Both the position numbers and the translations under genes were made by a program. DNA of 27,295 nt from JACRLW01 sp050181465 (GTDB lineage Bacteria; Planctomycetota; UBA1135; UBA2386), in assembly GCA_050181465.1 (NCBI GenBank), contig JBFXDD010000051.1:1-27295 (forward strand). Reading direction: 5' to 3'. The first letter of the stretch is position 1, and each line of letters begins with the position of its first letter. The notes below the pieces were generated by a model. The model saw nothing but the letters and a program-made list of their open reading frames with translations. It searched no databases and was not told where the DNA came from. This document shows positions 14,464 to 22,601 of the stretch, in pieces.

Positions 14464-15762
14464 ATGCGGCCCTCGACTCTGTTCCACGCCTTGCTCACCG
14501 GCGTCTCCGCGCTCGGAGCCGGCCGGCTCGTCGTGATGCCGCTGCTGCAGGAACGGCATGCGCGGGGCAACTACCTTTGGGGTCATTACTCGCTCCCGGA
14601 GATCTACCTGGGCTTCCCGCTGCTGGCGGTGTTCGCCGTGTGCGCGGTCGTATGGCTCCTGCCGAAGACCAAGCGTGCGCGCCTGGGATTGCGGCTGGGA
14701 ATGGCGGCGTCCGCCGTTCTGGTGGCCCTCGTCGGTTTCGATCTCGCACACGCCTTCGTGATTCGCGGCGCCTTGCGACCCGACTTCTGGCTCGACTCCG
14801 CGCACATCGCGCGCGGCGACAACCTGCCGCACCCAAAGCTCGGTTTCGTGCGGCGCCCACACGCCAAGTGGGACGGCACGATCCCAGGCACCGACATCGC
14901 GGTGGCGTATCGCGCCGACGCGAACGGCTTCCGCAACGAGGTCGCGCCCACCTCCGCGGAGATCGTGTTCGTCGGCGATTCCTACACGGAAGCGGCACAG
15001 ATGCCGCTGGGACAGACCTTCCCGGTCCTCGTCGGGGCGCGCAGCTCCCGTAGCATCGCCAACCTCGGTCGCGGCGCGTACGGGCCCCAGCAGGAAGCGT
15101 TCGTGATCGAGACCTATGCGACCGCGCTGAAGCCGAAGGTGGTCGTCTGGCAGTGGTTCGACGGCAACGACCTGCGCGACGCCGAGCAGTATCTCGAATG
15201 GCAGAGTGGCCGCGGTGAGCTGCTGCCCCTCACCGAGCGGTTCTTCGAGAACTCCTTCTTCCGTCCCTTCCTCGAGAACACCTATCGGAGCAAGCGCGGC
15301 GAGTACGTGGAACTCCTGCTGCCCTCGGGTGCGGTCGGCACCAGCCTTCGCTACCGGTGGATGCCGCATCAGGCGACCGACCGCGCCAAAGGGTGGGCGG
15401 CGGCCAAGCTCGCGCTCGGTGCCGGAGTCGCCAAGGCGAGCTCGGCCGGCGCGAAGGTGGTGGTGATGTTCGTGCCGGTGGCCGCGCTGATCTGGCGCGA
15501 ACACCTTCGTTTCCGCGACGCGAAGGACGCGGCGGCCTACGCGCCCAAGGCGGACGGCGGTGAGGACGATCTCGCGACCGTGCTCGAGCGCGAGTGCGCC
15601 GCCCTGGATGTCGGCTTCCTCGATCTCACACCGATCTTCCGCGCCGAGTCGCAGAAGTCGATCGAAGGCCTGTTCATCACGCACGACGAGCACTTCGACC
15701 GTCGTGGCCACGAGGTCACTGCCGACGCCATCCTGGCCTTCCTCGCGCGCGCCGGACTCTGA
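14464..15762 (+). CDS. Membrane-anchored SGNH/GDSL-type hydrolase or acyltransferase-associated protein
   Basis: A 432-aa protein with three N-terminal hydrophobic segments (about residues 5-25, 42-62 and 77-98) followed by an SGNH-type domain. The nucleophile block is VFVGDSYTEA (S173), and the block with the Asn of the oxyanion hole may be WFDGNDLRD near residue 238. The C-terminal Asp/His block is THDEHFDRRGHE, residues 406-417. The family hydrolyses or transfers acyl esters, often acetyl groups on polysaccharides. Surrounded by glycosyltransferases, glycan O-acylation or de-acylation is a reasonable inference. The start at 14464 begins the first hydrophobic segment. An alternative ATG at 14404, preceded by AAGGAGGG, would add 20 polar residues and cannot be ruled out. 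The gene is convergent with the next glycosyltransferase, leaving a 31-bp gap. Confidence 0.78.
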   Translation: MRPSTLFHALLTGVSALGAGRLVVMPLLQERHARGNYLWGHYSLPEIYLGFPLLAVFAVCAVVWLLPKTKRARLGLRLGMAASAVLVALVGFDLAHAFVIRGALRPDFWLDSAHIARGDNLPHPKLGFVRRPHAKWDGTIPGTDIAVAYRADANGFRNEVAPTSAEIVFVGDSYTEAAQMPLGQTFPVLVGARSSRSIANLGRGAYGPQQEAFVIETYATALKPKVVVWQWFDGNDLRDAEQYLEWQSGRGELLPLTERFFENSFFRPFLENTYRSKRGEYVELLLPSGAVGTSLRYRWMPHQATDRAKGWAAAKLALGAGVAKASSAGAKVVVMFVPVAALIWREHLRFRDAKDAAAYAPKADGGEDDLATVLERECAALDVGFLDLTPIFRAESQKSIEGLFITHDEHFDRRGHEVTADAILAFLARAGL

Positions 15763-15764
15763 CC

Positions 15765-15778
15765 ACGGCCACTGCCGT
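15765..15778. terminator. Small hairpin between convergent genes
   Basis: ACGGC at 15765-15769 and GCCGT at 15774-15778 form an exact 5-bp stem with a 4-base loop in the 31-bp gap between two convergent genes. There is no U-tract. It is placed where a terminator would be needed but is short, so confidence is low. Confidence 0.25.
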
Positions 15779-15793
15779 CCTCGCCGTCGTCGC

Positions 15794-17449
15794 TCAGTCG
15801 TTCTTCGGTGCCGGGAAGCCTTCGCGCACCCACACGGTGAAGCGGCCCTGCTCGACGTCGATGCGCTGCCAAGTGCCGCGATACTTCTCCAGGTAGGGGA
15901 AGATGAACTGCGTCGACAGCTCCGCGAACTGACCGCTGTCGGTGGTCACGAGATAACCGATGCGGTAGTGGCGGATCACGGCTTCGATCGCGTCGGGGGC
16001 GTCGAAGGGCGTGTCGACGGTCAACAACCCGCTGCCGTGCCGGAAGGTCAGTGCTTCCTGCGCCATGACGACCGCATCGGCCGGCAAGTGCCTCTTCGCC
16101 CAGCGCGCGGATTCGTGCATCACCCGATCGGGAATCGGAATGAACTCACGGCCGCCGACGAGGTCGCGCGCGAGTTCCGAACCGCCGGGGATCGCGACGA
16201 TCGCCGCGAGCAAGACGGCGACGTGCGCGCGCGAACGGACGCGACGGTCGAAGATCGCGGCGAATTCGCTGCGGTCGATCCGCCGCGCCACCGAGTCGAG
16301 GAAGGCCCAGTTGAGCGCGATCACGACCGGAAAGACCGGCAAGAGGTAGCGATAGAAGACTGCGAACACTGCGGACAGCGCGAGCAGGTAGCTGATCGTC
16401 CAAGCGATCGCGGCGGCGGCCTTGCGCTGGCGACCGATGGACAGCAAGACCAATACGAACACGCCGCCGAACGCAGCGGCGCCGTGCATCGCCACGATTT
16501 CGTAGACGTGCTGCAGGAAGCGCTTGATGACCGGTGCGAGCCCGTGGCTGAGGAAGCTCTGGCCGAAGCCCGGCAGCGGTGCGTCGCTCGCCCAGTACAC
16601 CCGACGGATGTCGCTGTACTTGAACTGCGGGTCGTTGGCCGCCGCGGTCAGGTGCATGTTGCCTGAATACAACCACGCGCCGAACAGCTCGTGATTGCGC
16701 AACAGCCACGGCAAGCACACCAGGAGAAAGGTCCCACCGAAGGCAGCAAGGCGAAGCAGGCGAGTGCGAAGCTCGGTCTTGTCCGCGAACCAGAGCGCGA
16801 GTGCGAAGCCGGGGCCGAAGAGCAAGGCCGTGGGCTTGAGCCAGAATCCGATCCCGACGAACAGTCCGCCGAGGGCCGCCGCGCCGAGTCCGCCGCGCAG
16901 CGACGCCACCAGTGCGGCGACCATCGCGGTGGTCAACGGCAGGTCGGCCATCGCCTCGAAGGCGTGGTCACGGATCGCCAGGTCGAACAGAGCGCTGCTG
17001 GTCGCCACGAACGCGAAGGCGCCGCTCGCACCGAAGCGGCGTGCGAGTCGGAATACCAACAGCGGCAGGATCAGGCAGGCGAGGAACGCGGAGGGAACGG
17101 CGGACGCGGCGTCGGAGCGGCCGAAGAGCGACCAAGCGCCGGCGATGAGCGCGCCGTTGCCCGGCGGATAGAAGTCCTCGGGATGGACGATGTCGGCTGG
17201 ATAGCGCTGATGGAAGAAGCGCACGAAGCCGACCTGCAGCGAGCCGTCGCGCAACAGCGAGCTGGCTTGTTCGGCGTAGGCAGCCTCGTCTGGGTTCTTC
17301 ACCGCGTCGCGATGCCGCAGCACGGCGAGAGTCGCGAGGAACACGACCACGCACAGCGCGAGCGCGGCGCGGAACCAGCGCGTATTCGCGCTGGCGTCGT
17401 CGACTGACGCATCGAGCGAAGGACCGAGGGTCGAGTTCTCAGCCGACAT
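15794..17449 (-). CDS. GT39-like membrane glycosyltransferase
   Basis: A 551-aa polytopic protein of the dolichyl/polyprenyl-phosphate-mannose-protein-mannosyltransferase-like group. A cytoplasmic N-terminus of about 25 residues precedes the first helix (LALCVVVFLATLAVL). The first periplasmic loop contains the catalytic acidic pair in KNPDEAAYAEQA (D54-E55) and YPPGNGALIAGAW. Around ten helices follow, then a soluble C-terminal domain of about 130 residues (from about VMHESARWAKRHL) ending in FTVWVREG. It probably transfers a sugar from a lipid-phosphate donor at the outer membrane face; donor and acceptor are unknown. The ATG at 17449 lies within the end of the upstream adenylate-forming enzyme gene, an 11-bp overlap in a different frame, so the two are probably translationally coupled and act in one pathway. 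Confidence 0.85.
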   Translation of the reverse strand: MSAENSTLGPSLDASVDDASANTRWFRAALALCVVVFLATLAVLRHRDAVKNPDEAAYAEQASSLLRDGSLQVGFVRFFHQRYPADIVHPEDFYPPGNGALIAGAWSLFGRSDAASAVPSAFLACLILPLLVFRLARRFGASGAFAFVATSSALFDLAIRDHAFEAMADLPLTTAMVAALVASLRGGLGAAALGGLFVGIGFWLKPTALLFGPGFALALWFADKTELRTRLLRLAAFGGTFLLVCLPWLLRNHELFGAWLYSGNMHLTAAANDPQFKYSDIRRVYWASDAPLPGFGQSFLSHGLAPVIKRFLQHVYEIVAMHGAAAFGGVFVLVLLSIGRQRKAAAAIAWTISYLLALSAVFAVFYRYLLPVFPVVIALNWAFLDSVARRIDRSEFAAIFDRRVRSRAHVAVLLAAIVAIPGGSELARDLVGGREFIPIPDRVMHESARWAKRHLPADAVVMAQEALTFRHGSGLLTVDTPFDAPDAIEAVIRHYRIGYLVTTDSGQFAELSTQFIFPYLEKYRGTWQRIDVEQGRFTVWVREGFPAPKND

Positions 17450-18905
17450 GGGTGGTCGCCTTTCCGCGGAAGGCGACCAGGATCGGCCGCTTGCCGGAGC
17501 GTTCGAGAGGGATGTCGTCGACGAACTCGGTGCTGACGCGCACGCCGGGGCCGGCGATCTTGGTCAAGGCGTCGCCGACCGCGGCCGCGAGCGCTGGATC
17601 GGGGGAACGGCGCGGAACGAGGCGCAGGCGTAGGTGGTCCGGAGCGTCCTGAACCACCTGATAGAGCCGGACCGACTCTGCGAAGGAACCCACCACGAAG
17701 AGCATGTGGCCGACGGTCGTCGCATCCAAGCTTCCGCCCGACGGCATGGAGAGGATCTCCTGCGTGCGGCCGTCGAGTCGCCCCATCACCGGGAAGGGCG
17801 AGCTGCCGTCAGGCGGCAGTTGCGAGGCGAGGTCGCCGGTGTCGTAGCGCAGGAACGGCATCACCTCGTTGTGCAGGCTCGTCAGCACCACGCGTCCGAT
17901 CTCCCCTGGTGCGGCCGCGGCGCCGGACTTCGTGAGGGTCTCGAAGACGACGAGCTCGGGATGGACGTGAAAGCGCGTCGGATCGCCCGGCGGACTCTGC
18001 GCGCACCAGAACTTGAACTCGCGCTGGCCGTAGCGGTTGGCGATCGGCGCACCGAAGGCGGCCTCCAGCGCTGCGCGCCGCTCGGGCGTGAGGGTCTCGG
18101 CGATGGTGACGACGGTCCGCAGCGGTCGACTCGGTCGATAACCGATGCGGAGGAACTCTTCCGCGAGCACGGCGAGGGTGGAGGTGTAGCCGAGCAGGTA
18201 GATCGGTTGGAAGGACTCGATCAGCGAGCGCACTCGATCGGGGTTCGCCTCGAGGGTCGAGAGCCGTCGCACGACGAGCCGCTCGTAGCCGGCCTGCATG
18301 CGTTGTTGTGCCACGGCCTTGATGCGTGCGATCGCGGGTGTGCCCTCGGGCAGGGGCGGCGTCGGTGCCGGTGGACCCTGGATGCGGATGCTGCGATCGA
18401 AGGCGTCGAGGCCCTGCTGCCAGTCGAAGAACAGGTGGCTCGCGAACACGATCGGCATCGCCCGCCGATCGAGCATGAAGACGAAGGGGTCGCCGGTGGA
18501 GCCCGAGGTGGTGAAGCGGATGCGGCGGTGCTCCGGGAGTCCTTCGGCGAGGAAGTCGCCGAGCGGCCGCGAGCGGAAGACCGCCTTGTCGACGACCGGC
18601 AGCGCGACCAGGTCGGCACGGCCGCGGACGTCGCCGGGCTGCATCCCAAGGGCGGTCGCAGCGTCCCGCCAGAACGGGACGGTCGTGACCGCGTGCCGCA
18701 CCAGGGCTCGGATGCGCGCTTCCTGCCGCGCGTGCAGTTCGTCGATCGACATCCCCACGCTCGCGCGAAGGTGGGCGAAGCTCTTGGTGAACCGCCTCCC
18801 GACCAATCCGCGCGCCAGGGTCAGGCCGATGCGCGAACCCAACGACGGTCCGCGGGCCGGTCTGGCATCACGGCGGTCGGGTTGCACTGGGTCGGGGTTG
18901 GACAT
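17439..18905 (-). CDS. CapK/PaaK-like adenylate-forming enzyme
   Basis: A 488-aa member of the phenylacetate-CoA ligase (PaaK)/CapK branch of the ANL adenylate-forming superfamily, which activates a carboxylate with ATP. The ATP-binding P-loop is FTTSGSTGDPF at residues 131-141, the A5-type motif is NRYGQREFKFW near 288-298, the conserved RYDTGDL is near 347, GRLDGRTQE follows, and the C-terminal SGKRP carries a lysine in the position of the catalytic Lys. CapK-type relatives sit in capsule and surface-polysaccharide clusters, where the activated acid is unknown. The ATG at 18905 is chosen because upstream sequence in the same frame is low-complexity and unlike the family. Downstream it overlaps a GT39-like glycosyltransferase by 11 bp. 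An 11-nt palindrome (ACTCG-a-CGAGT, 18910-18920) lies immediately upstream of the start. Confidence 0.86.
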   Translation of the reverse strand: MSNPDPVQPDRRDARPARGPSLGSRIGLTLARGLVGRRFTKSFAHLRASVGMSIDELHARQEARIRALVRHAVTTVPFWRDAATALGMQPGDVRGRADLVALPVVDKAVFRSRPLGDFLAEGLPEHRRIRFTTSGSTGDPFVFMLDRRAMPIVFASHLFFDWQQGLDAFDRSIRIQGPPAPTPPLPEGTPAIARIKAVAQQRMQAGYERLVVRRLSTLEANPDRVRSLIESFQPIYLLGYTSTLAVLAEEFLRIGYRPSRPLRTVVTIAETLTPERRAALEAAFGAPIANRYGQREFKFWCAQSPPGDPTRFHVHPELVVFETLTKSGAAAAPGEIGRVVLTSLHNEVMPFLRYDTGDLASQLPPDGSSPFPVMGRLDGRTQEILSMPSGGSLDATTVGHMLFVVGSFAESVRLYQVVQDAPDHLRLRLVPRRSPDPALAAAVGDALTKIAGPGVRVSTEFVDDIPLERSGKRPILVAFRGKATTHVG

Positions 18906-19133
18906 CGGAACTCGACGAGTCGGCGGACCCGTCACGCGGCCCGCCCTTCGCGATCGAAGCGGCGCAGCCCGCCCGCGGCCAGCCTGCGCAAGACTTATCG
19001 GCGGGGGACGGGGTGCGCCTTGCTCCGGTGGGATCGGGGTGGGCCGGGGGTGGCAGCCGACGACGAGTGCGGGGGGTGGTGGATCGGCGGCAATCGTTGC
19101 TTGGAGCACGCAACCCGCCGCACACTGTCGCGC
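18906..19133. promoter_or_regulatory. Divergent intergenic region between capK-like and Nudix genes
   Basis: These 228 bases separate divergent genes and should contain promoters for both. The only distinct element is the 11-nt palindrome ACTCG-a-CGAGT at 18910-18920, five bases from the minus-strand ATG, which could be a small operator or part of the 5' leader. The rest is very GC- and G-rich on the plus strand (19005-19080). No convincing -35/-10 hexamers are seen. Confidence 0.3.
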
Positions 19134-19667
19134 GTGGACCACCGCTACGAGTATCCCCGCCCCGCCGTGACCGTCGACACCGTGCTCGTCACCATGGGGG
19201 AGAAGCGCGAACTGCGCGTGCTGCTCATCCAGCGCGCCAAGGATCCCTTCGCTGAGCGTTGGGCGCTGCCGGGGGGATTCGTGGATCAAGACGAGGACCT
19301 CGAAGCCGCGGCACGGCGCGAGATGCTCGAGGAGACCGGGGTGAAGCTCGGGCCGATGGTGCAACTCGGTGCCTACGGCACGCCTGGGCGTGATCCGCGG
19401 GGGCACACGGTGGGGATCGCGTTCCTGGCGATCTGCGGGCCGGACGAAGCCGAAGGTCGAGCCGGCGACGATGCCGCCGACTGTCGCTGGTTCGCGCTGC
19501 GTCGACCGCCGAAGCTCGCCTTCGACCACGCGGTGATCCTGAAGGATGCTCGGGAGGAGTTCGCTCGACTTGCCGGCAAACGCGACGACTTCCAACGCGC
19601 GTTCTGTGGTCGGCGCAAACCAAAGTGGCTGGAACACGTGCGCCGCGCCGCGAAAGGGGCCCGATGA
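19134..19667 (+). CDS. Nudix hydrolase, ADP-ribose-pyrophosphatase-like
   Basis: A 177-aa protein containing a complete Nudix box (G-x5-E-x7-REUxEExGU) at residues 48-70: GFVDQDE starts it, then seven residues, then REMLEETGV. The family hydrolyses nucleoside diphosphates linked to another moiety and needs Mg2+ at the box glutamates. The opening YEYPRPAVTVDTV and the later LAFDHAVILKDA recall the ADP-ribose-type and NrtR-type Nudix domain, but the DNA-binding helix-turn-helix of NrtR is absent. A GTG start at 19134 is chosen because it begins the family-like sequence; the frame stays open far upstream without domain character. The stop overlaps the next gene's ATG (ATGA), so the two are translationally coupled. 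Substrate is unknown. Confidence 0.87.
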   Translation: MDHRYEYPRPAVTVDTVLVTMGEKRELRVLLIQRAKDPFAERWALPGGFVDQDEDLEAAARREMLEETGVKLGPMVQLGAYGTPGRDPRGHTVGIAFLAICGPDEAEGRAGDDAADCRWFALRRPPKLAFDHAVILKDAREEFARLAGKRDDFQRAFCGRRKPKWLEHVRRAAKGAR

Positions 19668-20737
19668 CTCCGCCCGCCCCATCTCCCGCCGACATCGACT
19701 ACGCGGCGGCCATGCACGAGTTCGACAGCAACGTCGGCGTGCGACGCCTGATGCTGGTTCTCACCAACGTGCTGACGCCGGCGATGGTGATGGCGGTCGG
19801 CGACTGTCTCACCGGCGCGTCGCCGCTGGAAGCTCTGGCCTGGTTGCCGCGGATGATCGTGCCCTTCACCGCCGCGCTGCTCTTGCTCGCCGGAGTGCTC
19901 GTCACCGGCATCGTCGTGCGTTGCCACTTCGGCCTCGTCATCAACGGCACGAAGCTAAAGAAAGTGGAGAAGGGGGTCCTGGTGCTCGGTCGTCTCAACT
20001 GGCTCGGCGTGACGACCAACTTCGTCGTGCTCACCGCGATGACCGCCGCACTCGGCGCGATGGGACTGGCGGTGGGACTCCAGCAGCCTGCCTATGTCGT
20101 CGGTGGGGGAGGAGGCACCGTGGCCGTCGCACTCTTCGCCTGGCTGTGGCTGACGCACCAGAAGGCCAATCGGCGTTGCAAGCAGCTCGATGTCGATTGG
20201 CAGGCTGGACCGCCGAGCACCACCCTGCGCGCCGAGCACGCCCGCAAGTCGCTCGAGGCGGCCGCCGCGGACATCTCGGTCGTGGTCGTGATGGCGGTGG
20301 CGCTCTTTGCGGGATTCTTCAACGCGATCGCCAACCTCGGCGCGGTCCCGCTCGATCTCGCGGTGGTGCCGACGCCGGAGTCGATCCATCGGCACGGCGC
20401 GTTCGTGCTCCTGGTGTTCCTGTTGATCTCGATGTTGCTGTCGCTGCGGATTCTGCTGCGTCTGCGTCTCGCCTTCGGCGAGTTCTCCATCGAGCTCGCC
20501 GAGTTGCGGAAGGAGAGCGACGACACGGCGATGAAGTGGAAGCTCGTGGAACGCACGTATCTGCTCTACGCCATCGTGCTCCTGTTGGTCGTCGCGTCCG
20601 CGTTCATGCTGGGTTACGAACGACGCGACCTCGACCTCGGACTGCTGCTGGGCGGCGTCACTGCGGTCGGGGGAGCGGCCTGGTATCCGCTCACCTTGGC
20701 GCGCGAGCGGAGGCGGAAGTCGAAGCGGGCCGCGTGA
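19664..20737 (+). CDS. Polytopic membrane protein of unknown function coupled to Nudix gene
   Basis: I do not recognise this 357-aa protein. It has about eight hydrophobic segments, including MIVPFTAALLLLAGVLVTGI, NFVVLTAMTAALGAMGLA, TVAVALFAWLWL, SVVVVMAVALFAGFFNAIA, AFVLLVFLLISMLLSLRIL, LLYAIVLLLVVASAFMLGY and LLGGVTAVGGAAWYPL. A hydrophilic stretch of about 40 residues in the middle (KANRRCKQLDVDWQAG onward) and a charged loop (FSIELAELRKESDDTAMKW) lie between helices. The C-terminus is strongly basic (RERRRKSKRAA), which favours a cytoplasmic end. The ATG at 19664 overlaps the Nudix stop by four bases. The two products may act together, but no mechanism follows from the sequence. The gene is convergent with the asparagine-synthetase-like gene, leaving a 22-bp gap that contains the loopless palindrome GACCGCGGTC. 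Confidence 0.75.
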   Translation: MTPPAPSPADIDYAAAMHEFDSNVGVRRLMLVLTNVLTPAMVMAVGDCLTGASPLEALAWLPRMIVPFTAALLLLAGVLVTGIVVRCHFGLVINGTKLKKVEKGVLVLGRLNWLGVTTNFVVLTAMTAALGAMGLAVGLQQPAYVVGGGGGTVAVALFAWLWLTHQKANRRCKQLDVDWQAGPPSTTLRAEHARKSLEAAAADISVVVVMAVALFAGFFNAIANLGAVPLDLAVVPTPESIHRHGAFVLLVFLLISMLLSLRILLRLRLAFGEFSIELAELRKESDDTAMKWKLVERTYLLYAIVLLLVVASAFMLGYERRDLDLGLLLGGVTAVGGAAWYPLTLARERRRKSKRAA

Positions 20738-20759
20738 TCGACGCGACCGCGGTCCGAAC

Positions 20760-22601
20760 TCAGTCCAGCAGCTCTGCCAGATGCGCCGGCGGCGGCGCGT
20801 CCGGTGCGCGATCGAGGAACAACCGCGCCCAGATCTCCGCCATCAACATCGCCCACATGCGGAACGACCAGACGCGGTGGGCGATGAACGCGGAGCGGCG
20901 CGAAGGTCGGCCCCGGCGCAGACCGGCGACGAGTTCCGGCGTGAAGAACCCGCGCGCGCGCACGCGATCGGGCGGCAGCAGGCGATCGCACAACGATTGC
21001 AGTGTGTCCACCAATCGTTGGTCGAGATGCATCTGGAAGCCGTGCTTGCGTCGATCGACGATCGACGCCGGCAGCAGGGGCCGCAGCGCTTCGCGGAGAA
21101 CCCACTTCTCGACGCCGCCGCGTCGCATCAGATCGCCGGGCAGGGTCGCGGCGAACTCGACCACCTCGCGCCCGAGGAAGGGCACTCGCAACTCGAGTCC
21201 GTGCGCCATGCCGGTCGCATCCGCGCGCTTGAGCGAGAGGTCGTGCAGGTAGGTGCGCTGGTCGTAGTTGAGCGCGCGCTCGAGTGCGCGCTCACGGCCG
21301 AGCCCGCGAATCGGCGGCTCCGATCCGCGCGGCAGCGGATCGGCCATGGGTGATGGTGCGAGACGACCGAAGGCGGCACGCGAGACCAAGTTGGCGAGCA
21401 GGTGCCGCGGTTGGCGATCCGCGTACATGTACACCCGCTCGTACATCGCATTGCGCAAGCCGCTGGTGAGCCGTCGCTCGCGATCGAACAGCTTGTAGCG
21501 GTCGTAGCCGGCGAACAGTTCGTCCGCGCCCTCGCCGACCAGCAGCACTTTGACGTGCCGACTCGCCGCCTCGTAGTTCAGGAACATCTGCACGGACTCC
21601 ATCTGTCCAAGCGGTTCCTCCATGTACCACATGACCTTCGGCAGGAGGTCGGCGACGTCCTCCGACTCGATCATGATCTCGTGGTGCTCAGTCCGACAAT
21701 GCTCCGCAACTACGCGCGCCGCGAGGAGGTCCGGATCGCTCTGGCCGTGGCCGACGGTGTAGGTGCGCACGTTGGCGCCGCTCGACGCCATGAGGGCGAC
21801 TAGGCCGCTGCTGTCGAGTCCGCCGCTCAGCGCGGCGCCGAGCGGCGCATCGCTGATCATCTGGCTCTGCACGGTCTTCTCGAGACGCGTGCGCAGTTCT
21901 TTGGCCGCGTGTCCCGGGTCCCACGGCCGCGGATTCGGCTCCGGGTAGTTCCAGAAGCTCGCGATCGAGATGCGGCCGTCTTCGAAGACCAGCTTGTGCC
22001 CCGGCGCCAGCTTGTGCACACCCGCGAGCATCGACTCGGTTTCGATGTTGCACGCGAAGCGCATCGTGTTGCGGAGCGCGCGGCGACTCACCGCCGACAC
22101 GAAGTCCGGCAGGAGGCGAAACACCTTCAGCTCCGAGGCGAAGGCGATCCCGCCGCGGTCCGTGTGCCAGAACAACGGCTTGACCCCCGAGCGATCGCGT
22201 GCGAGCAGCAGTCGGCCGGCGCTGGCGTCCCACAAGCCGAACGCGAAGATGCCCTCCAGGCGATCCAGGATCGCATCGCCGAAGTGGCGATAGCCGAGCA
22301 GGATCACTTCGGTGTCGGTGTTGGTCCGAAAGCGCGCACCGCGTTGCTCCAACTCTGCCCGGATGGTCGGGAAGTTGTAGATCTCGCCGTTGAAGACGAT
22401 CGTGAGATCGCCGTCGTCGGTCTGCATCGGCTGGTGGCCGGCGGCAGAGAGATCGAGGATCGACAGACGGCGGTGGCCGAAGACGACCTGGCCGTCCTGC
22501 CAGAAGCCCTCATCGTCGGGGCCGCGGTGCGCGATCAGTCGCGTCATCCGTTGCACCGTCGCCAGATCGGCCAGGCCGACACTGCCTACGATGCCGCACA
22601 T
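20760..22601 (-). CDS. asnB: Glutamine-hydrolysing asparagine synthase-like amidotransferase
   Basis: A 613-aa two-domain protein. The N-terminal class II glutaminase domain begins with the catalytic cysteine (MCGIVG, C2 after Met removal) and has RLIAHRGPDD near 21-30, RRLSILDLS near 44-52, FNGEIYN at 70-76 and DTEV near 96-99. The C-terminal synthetase domain has the PPi-loop ALSGGLDSSG at 257-266 and later GEGADELFAGYDRY. All catalytic motifs look intact. The family makes asparagine from aspartate, but AsnB homologues in surface-polysaccharide clusters often amidate sugar acids. Position at the end of the flippase operon favours that second role by inference. The ATG at 22601 lies inside the flippase gene (16-bp overlap), so translation is coupled. 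A housekeeping role cannot be excluded. Confidence 0.92.
   Translation of the reverse strand: MCGIVGSVGLADLATVQRMTRLIAHRGPDDEGFWQDGQVVFGHRRLSILDLSAAGHQPMQTDDGDLTIVFNGEIYNFPTIRAELEQRGARFRTNTDTEVILLGYRHFGDAILDRLEGIFAFGLWDASAGRLLLARDRSGVKPLFWHTDRGGIAFASELKVFRLLPDFVSAVSRRALRNTMRFACNIETESMLAGVHKLAPGHKLVFEDGRISIASFWNYPEPNPRPWDPGHAAKELRTRLEKTVQSQMISDAPLGAALSGGLDSSGLVALMASSGANVRTYTVGHGQSDPDLLAARVVAEHCRTEHHEIMIESEDVADLLPKVMWYMEEPLGQMESVQMFLNYEAASRHVKVLLVGEGADELFAGYDRYKLFDRERRLTSGLRNAMYERVYMYADRQPRHLLANLVSRAAFGRLAPSPMADPLPRGSEPPIRGLGRERALERALNYDQRTYLHDLSLKRADATGMAHGLELRVPFLGREVVEFAATLPGDLMRRGGVEKWVLREALRPLLPASIVDRRKHGFQMHLDQRLVDTLQSLCDRLLPPDRVRARGFFTPELVAGLRRGRPSRRSAFIAHRVWSFRMWAMLMAEIWARLFLDRAPDAPPPAHLAELLD

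Noticed and set aside
17634..19130. Long plus-strand extension upstream of the Nudix start
   Set aside because: It runs opposite the CapK-like gene and has antisense-type composition. Family-like sequence only begins at the GTG at 19134.
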